28,714 nucleotides of DNA from positions 1-28,714 of the IMG/VR virus record IMGVR_UViG_3300017757_000097; one strand, 5' to 3'. Source of the stretch: a virus. Below, one piece after another: positions 9,701 through 17,004 of this stretch. Positions within the stretch are counted from its first letter, which is position 1; every line of letters begins with the position of its first letter. The notes beneath the pieces are model-generated. The model saw only the letters and a program-made list of their open reading frames with translations. It ran no database searches and was not told the origin of the DNA. The position numbers and the translations under genes are program-made.

Positions 9701-11300
9701 TACAATGCCCATTTATCCAAGGGTAGGTAAAGCTGTTAGATCCATAGACATGGTTCCTATTTTTGGTAACTTTACATCGTTTGCATCTGAAAACATTCGT
9801 AACACCGCAAACATTATGAATCGCGGTCTAAAAGAAATGGCTTTCGAGGTATCACCTCAAATGCGTAATGAGATTGGAAACGCCGCTGCGGACGAACTAA
9901 CACGTCAATTTAGAGCAATGGGTGCACAAAGATTAATGTCTTACTATGCCGTGGCTAGCATGATACCTAGAAGCATGGTCCGTGCATCTTTGATTGCCAC
10001 AGGAACTACAGACGAACAAATGGATGCGCTTCGGGAGCAGCTACCGAAATACATGGATGGACATGATGTTGTTGTTTTAAGTAATGACGGAAAAGGTAAA
10101 ATAGATTACATCGATCTGAGTTACGTTAGCCCATATGCTTTTGTTATTGATCCGGTTAGGGCTGCGCTACAAACCTATCATCAAAAAGGTAAGCTGGACA
10201 AAAGCGAAATTGAACAGATTGCCAGCGGAGCATATCGTGGATTAGAAATGTTTGTAGAACCTTTTGGTCAAGAGTCTATGATTTATGAACGTTTTCGAGA
10301 TGTGTTACCAAAAACAGATCTTCTTGGTTTTGGTGTAGGACGTGGTGGTAAAACATCTACAGGCGCTGACGTATACGCTGAAACAGACCCAATACCAGAA
10401 AAAATTGGTGAAGGTATTGGACATATTTTAAATGGTGTTATTCCAGAGTACGCTCGTCTTATAGGCACAGTAGAAAACCCTCTTAGCTTAGACCCTTTCG
10501 AACCGGGCCGTGTATATAGATCGATTACTGGATTGCCCGGAAAACGTGGCGAAGAATACAACCCGTTTAAGGAAGGTGCTCGTTTGATTACTGGATTTAC
10601 CCCTATGACGGTAGATCTTAAAAATGATTTTGCATTTAAGGGTCTTGAGTATGGTCCTAGAAGAACAGACGCGAAACAGTCCGCCTCAAAGGTAATGAAG
10701 AGAGCAGACGCTTCGATGGAAGACATGACTAAAGCATGGTCCAAGTATCTGGACAATCTGTACAGAGAGCAATCTCAGTTATACGCAGACATTCAGTCTG
10801 CCAGAGAGCTTGGGCTATCTGATTCAGAGATAAGAAAGAATTTAATAAACAAAGCAAACCTTAGTCGTAAAGAAGTTGGAGCGATTATGGATGGTCGATT
10901 TTTTCCAACAACAGCTAGTCGAGAACTAGCCAAAGACATTAACGCGATGAGAAACGCAGAAGGTCGTACTGCTGTAGAGAACAGAGTTTCTTTTGAGGAC
11001 TTTAACCGTATGTCCTCAGAAAGGATGAATGAGCCTCTTGCCAGATCTAATCCATCTGAAGAAAGACCAGTGGCTCCTTTGCCCTCGTCCTTGCCTCCGG
11101 GATTTAATCTTGATCCTGTTCAGGCACCTGCCCCTGCTCCGTCCGCACTGCCTCAAGGGTTTACTTTAGATCCTTTGAGTTCTCTCCCCGCACCACAACT
11201 TCCACAGCCAACGCAAACAGCGTCGTCCAAGGTTAGTCCGATTGTTTTAGGAAATGACCCGGCTACACAAGCGTTGGCACAGCAGCTAGGTAGAACCTAG
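6750..11300 (+). CDS. Very large internal virion / DNA-ejection-type protein (1516 aa)
   Basis: I chose the ATG at 6750 over a GTG at 6735 because GGTGGGA lies just upstream of it. The 1516-residue protein begins and ends with copies of a P-K/P/Q-G-F-x-L-D-P peptide (two at the N-terminus, two near the C-terminus). The middle is helical and Ala/Lys-rich. Around residues 800-1150 there are conserved-looking segments (KMTIVPNPGAQVRNIVGN, FTSFASENIRNTANIMNRG) like those in internal or ejection proteins of podoviruses, which leave the head and help DNA cross the envelope. I see no lysozyme or protease catalytic motif. It is the last gene of the late operon, and its stop overlaps the polymerase stop on the other strand. 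Confidence 0.65.
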   Translation: MAEGVALPKGFSLDPVASSSVPKGFSLDPVEKKGSYLSGAQGLVPDVAEEIGKGIYSGIVSVPQGIAELGAIGVDGVLGTNTGRVVTDAFEMIKPELDGAAGEITEDLVAFGVGFVPIAGWLGKAGQAAKLAKAGKSMSTAGRGKFTKSAIEFGTTKTGQKALGTWSGLAGSTAVGALGYSTAVASDGRATLSDNFAALPDFLKTEQDEGLTGRQEAGRRFRNKLRVGVEDGILSGVFDVGLKGLAVGSKAVGQTETAGVVARALRATPSKVGGAFMKTLDTVDKATFDVGAAPKVKSGMSAATDQFNKYFTASGGAKTELYETIQDGKARADLYERQGIQAAEDWTKAAASFLKSAKLKDKTPVEAEKLSSDLSNYLLGANTALDKYGNKSLIKAADKMIDIRSDLDDRIVTQLEEAIGFKTPLSPEDARLRGQLEALGVEDLPGRRTTATADRMINQRSGRTELQDPVLPGQIKAAKALKEIKDAQEGQRKYLRRLFKMYTNPVEFYRNLDLTSKEFDDAVLEVARNTVTGKGRAPNENDLLIAKSTVYNTLGLDTLGGMPPEMALKDALKSAMDAGKGKGFGLLAKERPVLSSVDDIFVERKEIIDASPSLRKLMEEITDPIERYTRTISDTAQANAAADMYAGMRSQGLVSNLFEGIESLVKGGRPALVEVPDPAIMSPEEYVAAMAPYNKIAKEQNTITGEANFVQNASGETVENPRFLKGQDVVNERMNALSRAGYVQLKDSKDIDHVFGGSYGDLTGMYASPESYGALTAPLRLGTGALGEVAGIFSELRSLSQKMTIVPNPGAQVRNIVGNVGMLAGNANFGRDTDLIDMFKIFTSSLDNVDEAGLGRLAKKIALTGVADTSLVTRALKEFRKAGKDLTVTGKLANKIDFYEKRMIPFMKTFEKIYGESDTFFKGLALLGEEKKIRNALSSAKLGDDPRAFQIMKENGLVKRDPGATKLTEGLDFVEVIAGDVVKDTMPIYPRVGKAVRSIDMVPIFGNFTSFASENIRNTANIMNRGLKEMAFEVSPQMRNEIGNAAADELTRQFRAMGAQRLMSYYAVASMIPRSMVRASLIATGTTDEQMDALREQLPKYMDGHDVVVLSNDGKGKIDYIDLSYVSPYAFVIDPVRAALQTYHQKGKLDKSEIEQIASGAYRGLEMFVEPFGQESMIYERFRDVLPKTDLLGFGVGRGGKTSTGADVYAETDPIPEKIGEGIGHILNGVIPEYARLIGTVENPLSLDPFEPGRVYRSITGLPGKRGEEYNPFKEGARLITGFTPMTVDLKNDFAFKGLEYGPRRTDAKQSASKVMKRADASMEDMTKAWSKYLDNLYREQSQLYADIQSARELGLSDSEIRKNLINKANLSRKEVGAIMDGRFFPTTASRELAKDINAMRNAEGRTAVENRVSFEDFNRMSSERMNEPLARSNPSEERPVAPLPSSLPPGFNLDPVQAPAPAPSALPQGFTLDPLSSLPAPQLPQPTQTASSKVSPIVLGNDPATQALAQQLGRT
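6771..6840 (+). repeat. Exact 28-bp direct repeat encoding PKGFSLDPV
   Basis: A 28-base unit at 6771-6798 recurs without mismatch at 6813-6840, 42 bases (14 codons) later. It duplicates the P-K-G-F-S-L-D-P-V peptide at the N-terminus of the ejection-type protein. Exact identity at third positions implies a recent duplication or active homogenisation. Confidence 0.9.
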
Positions 11301-11301
11301 C
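11285..11301. repeat. Inverted repeat at convergent stop codons
   Basis: GCTAGGT, spacer AGA, then ACCTAGC form a perfect 7-bp inverted repeat. It contains the CTAG (11297-11300) shared by the stop codons of the late plus-strand gene and the minus-strand polymerase. Neither strand has a T-run after it, so a classical intrinsic terminator is not supported. It is the only hairpin between the two converging operons. Confidence 0.6.
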
Positions 11302-13216
11302 CAACCTCACCCCAGTTATCGCCAAGTTCATCGTCTACTTTAGAGGGGACTTTCAAGACATCCGACAACCCATTTTCCATTATGTGCTTGATGTTGTGAG
11401 CTTGGTCGTCACCCTCTACTGAAAAGCATAACTCATCATGCACTGTAAGCAAAGGAATAAGTCCCTCTTTGTAACAATCAGCCATAGCTTTTTTGGTCTG
11501 GTCGGCTGCTGAACCTTGAATCAATTTGTTCAATGCCTTGTAAGTAAACGCCCTTTTCAGGTTGTTTATGTTGCCATACTCCTTCTTAGCCTCTTCCAAA
11601 CGCATTGGCTTGTTGTACCCAAACGTCTTCGGCTCCCACAAATGAAACCTGCACTTGCGTCCGAGTAACGTGCGTATCTGACCTTGGTCCTCGGCTCTCT
11701 GGCTAGCGATACTGGCTAGCTGCTTAACAAACGGAACGTTTGTCCTGTGCTGCTCGATCAAGTGTTTAGCCTCTTCTTTAGAGATATCCAACTGTGCTGC
11801 TAGCTTGCCCACGCCCATGCCGTACATAATCCCAAGGTTTACCGTCTTGGCTTCCTTACGTTTGATGTTTGCCAGATCCGCCACCATTTGGTGTAGATCC
11901 ACATCTCCCTTGTGGTATTCTTCTACGATTGTATCGACCACCGGATGACGCATACTGTCTGGCATGCTTGCTGCAAAGTGTACCAACAACCTTGGCTCTT
12001 GGCTCGAGTAGTCAAACGACCCCCACTTCTGTCCCTCTTCAGGAATAAACAAGCCACGGATCATCCGCTTGATGTCGGGATCTCGCGCAGGAATTTGCTG
12101 TAAGTTTGGGTTGGACGATGAAAATCTCCCGGTCACAGTACCACCGTCATCGGATCGAAGCTGATGAAATTCTGTGTGTATCCGTCCGTTCTTCTCGTGC
12201 CGTAAGATCGAGTCAATAAACGTGCTGTCTGCCTTGTCGAACTCGCGGAGCTTCACAATCATCTGACATATTTCGTGCGGATGGTTGTTTAGATACTGCT
12301 TGGTAAACGACGGTGCCCCGGCCTCCGTGGTTGGGTATTCTAGGTTCAAAGCCTCGAAGACCTGTAGCACAGAGGACCCGGCCCATGGTTCTATCTCCAC
12401 GCCTGTCTTGCGCTTGATCTCCTTCTTTAGTTCTTTAACCTTGGCCCTTAGTTCCCCTCGAACAATGTCTGCTTTATCCAGATCGACACGCACACCACGC
12501 TCTCTCATGTCTACCATCAACGGAATTAAACTTGTTTCTAACTCGAAAATGTGGTTCAGGTCCTGTGACGATATCTCGATGCCAAGCCTCTCCCAGAGTT
12601 TGAGCGTCATGACAGCGTCTTGCTCTGCGTAAGCACCGACAAACTTTGGAGGCAGCTTCCACATGTCTGCTTTGGGGTCGATGCCCCAATCTTTGGCTGC
12701 TGCGCGGAGCATCCTCTCGTCCTTCCGCATATCGATGTAGTCACGCCCTAGGTTGTTTAGGCTGTAGGAAAACCTGTTCTCGTCCACCAGTGGGGCTGCA
12801 ACCATCGTATCGATAATCCTGCCCTCTACTTTTACCCCCTCTGCACGGAGCCATCCTGCGTCGTAGGTTGCATTGTGCATAACCTTATCGATGTGTGGAG
12901 TAGCCATTTGTTTCCTGAGCCACTTCATTGTCATCTTAGGATCTAAGTTGTGACCGTTCTGGTGGCGGATTGGGAAGTACCCCTGATAATCCCCGGCTGC
13001 TACAGCTATACCTACGATGTTACCGTCGCCTCTTGCCCATCCCGGGCCAAGCGTTTGGATGTTTGGATCCCGAGTCTCGAGATCTACAGCTATTGTCTTG
13101 TGCTGCGTTAGATCAGGAAACTCTGTGGGGATGTTCCAATCAGGATCCAGTGACTCCCCGAGCTCCATCCTTGCCAATAGGTCAACCGTCTTCTTATCTT
13201 TTCTGTCTCTTGCCAT
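11297..13216 (-). CDS. polA: DNA polymerase I (family A) with 3'-5' exonuclease
   Basis: This 639-residue replicative polymerase carries a DEDDy exonuclease domain at about 40-205 (D45-x-E47, D119 in NATYDAGW, Y196-x3-D200). The polymerase domain spans about 230-639. Motif A is FDYSSQEPRL with D402. Motif B is RKEAKTVNLGIMYG with R453, K457 and Y465. Motif C is VHDE with H593 and D594. All catalytic residues are present. The residue matching E. coli F762 is L461. The length fits phage PolA without a 5'-nuclease domain. It is the last gene of the replication operon and starts inside the end of the DUF6378-like gene. Confidence 0.96.
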   Translation of the reverse strand: MARDRKDKKTVDLLARMELGESLDPDWNIPTEFPDLTQHKTIAVDLETRDPNIQTLGPGWARGDGNIVGIAVAAGDYQGYFPIRHQNGHNLDPKMTMKWLRKQMATPHIDKVMHNATYDAGWLRAEGVKVEGRIIDTMVAAPLVDENRFSYSLNNLGRDYIDMRKDERMLRAAAKDWGIDPKADMWKLPPKFVGAYAEQDAVMTLKLWERLGIEISSQDLNHIFELETSLIPLMVDMRERGVRVDLDKADIVRGELRAKVKELKKEIKRKTGVEIEPWAGSSVLQVFEALNLEYPTTEAGAPSFTKQYLNNHPHEICQMIVKLREFDKADSTFIDSILRHEKNGRIHTEFHQLRSDDGGTVTGRFSSSNPNLQQIPARDPDIKRMIRGLFIPEEGQKWGSFDYSSQEPRLLVHFAASMPDSMRHPVVDTIVEEYHKGDVDLHQMVADLANIKRKEAKTVNLGIMYGMGVGKLAAQLDISKEEAKHLIEQHRTNVPFVKQLASIASQRAEDQGQIRTLLGRKCRFHLWEPKTFGYNKPMRLEEAKKEYGNINNLKRAFTYKALNKLIQGSAADQTKKAMADCYKEGLIPLLTVHDELCFSVEGDDQAHNIKHIMENGLSDVLKVPSKVDDELGDNWGEVG

Positions 13217-13412
13217 TAAAAATCTCTAGCCTTTTCTTGATATCTGCCTCGTTATCACAGCACTCTGCTCCGAGTGCCGCATACCCGGCTATGTCTGTCC
13301 AACTATCCTCGCTATCGAGCGAGTTCAAAAGTCTGGCAGTCTTTAGCCAAATCATCATGAGGGCAACATGCCTTGTGGTAATGTAGCCATGGTGTTTGTG
13401 GGCTTCATTCAC
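13194..13412 (-). CDS. DUF6378-like phage protein, conservative GTG start
   Basis: The call covers 72 residues from a GTG, but the recognisable family begins further upstream in the same frame. The core (VALMMIWLKTARLLN, then DSEDSWTDIAGYAALGAE) matches the DUF6378-type phage proteins I recall. Those usually open with a helix and an R-x-E-x-Y-G-D-x-x-x-N-F motif. That motif (PRAEEYGDSFENF) is encoded at about 13444-13482 but has no ATG, GTG or TTG before it. The GTG start would therefore give a shortened protein. The family has no known function to me. It overlaps the polymerase start by 23 bases. Confidence 0.7.
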   Translation of the reverse strand: MNEAHKHHGYITTRHVALMMIWLKTARLLNSLDSEDSWTDIAGYAALGAECCDNEADIKKRLEIFNGKRQKR

Positions 13413-13553
13413 AATGATGTTCCAACCCTCGAGTATGCGAGTAAAGTTCTCGAATGAATCTCCATACTCTTCTGCTCTTGGTCCGCCAATTATTTCCTTG
13501 GCTTTATCTAATACTTCATCACGTTTCCTCTTCTTGCTCCTTTGGATAAAAAA
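13413..13553 (-). other. In-frame 5' extension of the DUF6378-like gene without a start codon
   Basis: The frame stays open up to a TAG at 13554-13556. From 13523 it encodes RDEVLDKAKEIIGGPRAEEY and then GDSFENFTRILEGWN, which completes the family's N-terminus. A well-placed ATG at 13519-13517, coupled to the preceding gene by a TGATG overlap and preceded by AGAGG, lies one base out of this frame and meets a TAG three codons later. A single missing base after that ATG would restore MEVLDKAKEIIGG. The cause could be an assembly error, a real mutation or a start I cannot recognise. Confidence 0.65.
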
Positions 13554-13674
13554 CTAAGACAAAGCTACCGCACTCCGGGCAGCTTAAATTTGTTTCCATA
13601 ACGTATTCTGAGTCGTCCTCACAATCGTGATCCCCACCCCAGATCAACTCCGCCTTACAATGCCAACAGTTCAT
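13519..13674 (-). CDS. Two-CxxC zinc-binding protein (51 aa)
   Basis: The ATG overlaps the helicase stop (ATGA) and opens a 51-residue frame ending in TGA at 13519. The sequence starts MNCWHCKAELIWGGDHDCED and later has LSCPECGSFVLVFYP. Two CxxC pairs about 27 residues apart suggest a zinc ribbon. I recognise this as a recurrent short protein in phage replication operons, without known function. The start/stop coupling on both sides and the conserved-looking cysteines make it a real gene despite its size. It may bind nucleic acid or a replisome partner. Confidence 0.85.
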   Translation of the reverse strand: MNCWHCKAELIWGGDHDCEDDSEYVMETNLSCPECGSFVLVFYPKEQEEET

Positions 13675-15200
13675 AACTTATACCTGTACCTGTTGTCTGT
13701 ATCCACGAGACACAAACGGTTTTTAGTTCTCGTCAAGCCAACGTACATGGCTCGATGCTCGTCATCAGGATACTTACTGTCCACACATGCCTTGGTCGAA
13801 CCCAAGAACACCGCACAGTTGTCATCCTCCCCTCCCTTCATTCCGTGGAATGTAGAAAGTTTAATCCGTGGATCTCCTGTTATATCTTCCCCACGTCTTT
13901 CCAATGCTTGGATGTATCGTTTCTCGCTGTCCCCGAACCTTGCCACATCCAAAGCATCACGATCAATAGCTGCTGTCATGCCAAAGTCCTTGACAAGCCT
14001 ATCGTAGGTCAGGAAACCTTCCGGGTCTGCTGCATCAAGCAGCCCTGCGGACCCACGCTTTACGACGGCCTTATCTCCTTGTTTCGGAACAAACTCATAC
14101 AAGGATCTGATCGAAGGTAGCTCAACACCTTCCCCGGCCTGTAGTCGTCTCCATATCTGCGCTGCTTCTGCTGCTTTTTGATTCACGCTGCTCTTGCCCT
14201 TTACCGCAAACAAATGTCCCTCGAGCCATAGCTGCGATGCCCACTCTCGAACAAACGAATTGGTTCGAGCCATCAGGGTCCACGATCCTTGGCTTAGATC
14301 GAGATCGTATGGATTTAGTGCCCAGTCAATCCGTCCCTCGTTATCTGTTGGGTTGAAAATCTTTTCTCTTCGCGTCGATATACGCTTCACAACTTTCTGT
14401 GACAGATCGTGAACCACCCTTGGCATGCGATAGCTTTGTGTAAGAACCCTGAAGTTATCTGATGCTCCCAGGAATCTTTTAACATCTACCCCTGTCCATC
14501 TGTGGATTGCCTGATCGTCATCCCCGGCAATCAATACACGCTTGGCATTCCTAGCAATCTCGAACACCATCTCCCATTGCAACGGTGTTAAATCCTGTGC
14601 CTCGTCAACAATAAACAGATCGAGGTGAGGCGGTTCTCCTATCTGTACATACTTTTCTATTAGATCTGCGAAATCAAATTTATTGGTGGCTGACTTATAT
14701 GCCTGTAGCTCTGCCTCTACCTTCCGTAGTTGAAAGAAATGCAGAGAGTGGTTGGCTACTTCATTGAACTCTTTCTCGATACTAATCATGCGATATCGAG
14801 CTCTGTTCTCCATCTGTAGATACACGTCTCCACTGTCCAAGGCTGTGGGTATCAACATACCATCGTCTGGGCTCACGGCACTCGCACCTCGAAACTTCAG
14901 GCCGAGCTCTCGAGATAATACGTCCCAATCCTCCGGGCCTAGCATATCTCCAGTGCCTAATCCAAGTCCATTGAAGGCCCAAGAGTGCAGCGTCCTGAAC
15001 CATGGCAGATCTTTTCGATCTACATTGAACTTAATACAGGCTCGAGACACGGCTTCTTGAATAGCTTTCCGTGTAAACGAAACATAACCAATACGGTCAG
15101 GCGGTGTGCCGAGGCGCATAGCTTCCTCGATCTCCTCCATCAACGTGTAGGTTTTTCCGCAGCCCGGGGGACCAAAGATAATTTCAGCGTTGGGTATCAT
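13671..15200 (-). CDS. UvrD/PcrA-like superfamily 1 DNA helicase
   Basis: This is a 509-residue ATP-dependent helicase. The motifs run in order: Walker A GPPGCGKT (10-17), Ia-like YVSFTRKA (39-46), Walker B IVDEAQD (197-203), motif III AGDDDQAIHRW (225-235), motif IV LTQSYRMP (253-260), then LSTFHGMKGGEDDN and YVGLTRTKNRL near the C-terminus. It is shorter than cellular UvrD (about 720), mainly because the 1B/2B subdomains are reduced. This is usual in phages. It probably unwinds DNA for replication or recombination. It overlaps the HTH gene upstream and the zinc gene downstream by four bases each. Confidence 0.93.
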   Translation of the reverse strand: MIPNAEIIFGPPGCGKTYTLMEEIEEAMRLGTPPDRIGYVSFTRKAIQEAVSRACIKFNVDRKDLPWFRTLHSWAFNGLGLGTGDMLGPEDWDVLSRELGLKFRGASAVSPDDGMLIPTALDSGDVYLQMENRARYRMISIEKEFNEVANHSLHFFQLRKVEAELQAYKSATNKFDFADLIEKYVQIGEPPHLDLFIVDEAQDLTPLQWEMVFEIARNAKRVLIAGDDDQAIHRWTGVDVKRFLGASDNFRVLTQSYRMPRVVHDLSQKVVKRISTRREKIFNPTDNEGRIDWALNPYDLDLSQGSWTLMARTNSFVREWASQLWLEGHLFAVKGKSSVNQKAAEAAQIWRRLQAGEGVELPSIRSLYEFVPKQGDKAVVKRGSAGLLDAADPEGFLTYDRLVKDFGMTAAIDRDALDVARFGDSEKRYIQALERRGEDITGDPRIKLSTFHGMKGGEDDNCAVFLGSTKACVDSKYPDDEHRAMYVGLTRTKNRLCLVDTDNRYRYKL

Positions 15201-15406
15201 TCCTGTACCCCTCGAGGTCTGCTGTCTAACCAGTCAATAACCTCGTCTTCTTTCCAACGGCTTGCGCTGCGCTTGCCGTCATCCTGTCCAAGAACGACAG
15301 GCTCGGGAAACTCTCCCTCGTGTACCCATTTATAAATGGTTGATCTCGAGACGTTCAGCCACTCTGAAACCTCTCCGACCTTTAAGAGCTTAGAACGGGA
15401 CTTCAT
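15197..15406 (-). CDS. AlpA/excisionase-type helix-turn-helix protein
   Basis: This is a 69-residue protein. Residues 8-40 read LKVGEVSEWLNVSRSTIYKW followed by a GEFPEPV wing and a basic segment ending in EDEVIDWLDSR. This is the MerR-like HTH typical of AlpA regulators and phage excisionases. It would bind DNA as a small winged HTH. It lies between primase and helicase, overlapping the former by 17 bases and the latter by four (ATGA). No integrase gene is visible in the window. A regulatory or origin-binding role is as likely as excision. Confidence 0.85.
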   Translation of the reverse strand: MKSRSKLLKVGEVSEWLNVSRSTIYKWVHEGEFPEPVVLGQDDGKRSASRWKEDEVIDWLDSRPRGVQE

Positions 15407-16922
15407 ACTTATCCTCCTTTACGTCAATCTCTATGTCAGCGTCATCAAATGCAGGAACCCACCACACACGAATCGACGTATGCTTACCGTCCTCGCGTTT
15501 GATATTCCGTGTGCCATGGCACTCCTCGTTATGATTCATTTGTTTAAGTTGATCCTGAACCTGTGCCCTCGTGTATTGTGTAAAGCTTCGGTTCTTCAGA
15601 TATTCCATGAGAGCCTCGATACGGAACTTAGTCAGCCCCTTCTCGGTCCATGGTTTTCCAAGCTCCATCTCCTCTGGAGACATAGCTCGAATACGGCTTG
15701 TACAAAAATTTCTCAGGTGCTCACGGAACTGACCAGAGTATGTGAGTTCCTCCGAGACCGGGATTTTTGTAGCTGTCTGCATCATTCCGTTGATTGTTTT
15801 CTGCCATACCGATGGCTTCGGTACTGGTGGCATTGTGTCTAACTGCTCCATACACGCACGTTGAAACAGCGTTGGATGTTGTAGTTGATCTGTTGATAGG
15901 ACCAACCGACCACCATCGACGGTCATAAAATATAATCGAGGCTCCGACTGCATGATAGTAAGTCCATCTATTTTGGCTGCATCAGGAGCGTCCTCTCCTA
16001 TGCCATACTTTCTGGTACGACAGATGTCTTTGTTGCAGTGGTCCTTCAGTGGACACACATCACACTGGTAGAAATATTCTTTGCGCTCCAGAGATTTCTG
16101 TAGCTGCATAACCTCCGAGGCCGGGAGGGGTGGCTCACATAAGATACGATTGTATTCTTCGTGGTGAGACTTCCAATCGTCTGACCACTTCATCCGACAG
16201 TATACGCCCACCGCAAACATAAAAATGTTTCTGTTTTCTGTGACCTTGCCCAAGCTCGAGATCAACTCCAAGCAATACGCCCCATCACTGAAGTGTATGC
16301 GCTCTCCACCGAAGTTCATCTCTGTCAACTCGGACATCGATACTCTGGTTTTCTCTGCTGCTTTTAAAAACTGATCCAATGTCATTGCTTCACACTTCGT
16401 ATTGAAACAATACCGCATGGTTTCTTCTGCATTGTAATACGGTAGGTTGATAAAGTTTCCTAGATCTCCCCGGTCCTCGATAATCGTATCCTGTTTTGGA
16501 AACACCTCACAACCAGAGTGCCCTATGGCTGACGCCATCTCGGACAATAACTCACGGACCAGTGCCGCAGGTTCCCAGTGTTTCAAGAATAAAAATAAAT
16601 GTGCACCGCCCGACTTCGATCTGCAATGGAGAAGGGGCAGCTTTAAATCCTGTATCTTTTTGTTCAGCGTCTTGTGATCGAGATCATAGATGTCGATATC
16701 CAAAGCACCAAACTTACACACATCACCAGAACGGATCGGTATCGAACCAATCCCTTGTTCGCCATCGATGTGGCCCTGTAGTTTTTCTGCTGTCAACGTT
16801 TCTCGAATCACGAAACTTTTGGCATCTGCCTTGCCGTTTCTACCAATGCGCCCCACGTTCGTGGCACCGTGGCCTTTCTGTGATCCTTCGAAGACCGCCA
16901 ACAATTGTTCTGCTGCTGACAT
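15390..16922 (-). CDS. Archaeo-eukaryotic-type primase (TOTE-like AEP)
   Basis: The protein has 510 residues. The N-terminal half has the AEP fold signature: GALDIDIYD with D75 and D77, then CRSKSGGAHLFLFL (100-113) with the S-G-G-x-H element, and CEVFPKQ (138-144). This resembles the primases of TOTE conflict systems and of many marine phages. A Cys cluster follows (C287, C290, C296, C301), likely metal binding. The C-terminal region is helical and ends EDKYEVPF, which resembles an SSB tail. It would make primers for the PolA of the same operon. The start is preceded by AGGAGT. Specific substrate preference is unknown. Confidence 0.85.
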   Translation of the reverse strand: MSAAEQLLAVFEGSQKGHGATNVGRIGRNGKADAKSFVIRETLTAEKLQGHIDGEQGIGSIPIRSGDVCKFGALDIDIYDLDHKTLNKKIQDLKLPLLHCRSKSGGAHLFLFLKHWEPAALVRELLSEMASAIGHSGCEVFPKQDTIIEDRGDLGNFINLPYYNAEETMRYCFNTKCEAMTLDQFLKAAEKTRVSMSELTEMNFGGERIHFSDGAYCLELISSLGKVTENRNIFMFAVGVYCRMKWSDDWKSHHEEYNRILCEPPLPASEVMQLQKSLERKEYFYQCDVCPLKDHCNKDICRTRKYGIGEDAPDAAKIDGLTIMQSEPRLYFMTVDGGRLVLSTDQLQHPTLFQRACMEQLDTMPPVPKPSVWQKTINGMMQTATKIPVSEELTYSGQFREHLRNFCTSRIRAMSPEEMELGKPWTEKGLTKFRIEALMEYLKNRSFTQYTRAQVQDQLKQMNHNEECHGTRNIKREDGKHTSIRVWWVPAFDDADIEIDVKEDKYEVPF

Positions 16923-17004
16923 AGGTTACTCCTGTTGTGAAGGGTGGGGGGTGGTGTCGGACGCGGTCTAGACTCGGCCTTCAACCTTCACCCCCCAAAG
17001 CTGC
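16923..17004 (-). other. Short spacer between SSB-like and primase genes
   Basis: This is the only non-coding gap within the replication operon. It holds the primase ribosome-binding site and a GGGGGGTG/CACCCCCC inverted repeat (8 bp, about 34-base loop). No T-run follows. I see no terminator or promoter; a role in message stability is possible. Confidence 0.4.

Noticed and set aside
10283-10756. 157-codon minus-strand open frame
   Set aside because: Same reasons: it is fully within the 1516-residue gene on the other strand and reads as low-information sequence.
13627-14120. Plus-strand open frames of about 120 codons opposite the helicase
   Set aside because: The helicase motifs on the minus strand are decisive; the plus-strand products lack any fold signature.
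13194-15406. Integration/excision module because of the AlpA-like HTH
   Set aside because: No tyrosine or serine recombinase and no attachment site were found in the window.
15336-16924. Plus-strand open frames opposite the primase
   Set aside because: They mirror the primase codons; no ribosome-binding sites or family features.
16923-17004. Terminator between SSB-like and primase genes
   Set aside because: The G/C-rich inverted repeat has a long loop and no T-run, and genes on both sides belong to one operon.
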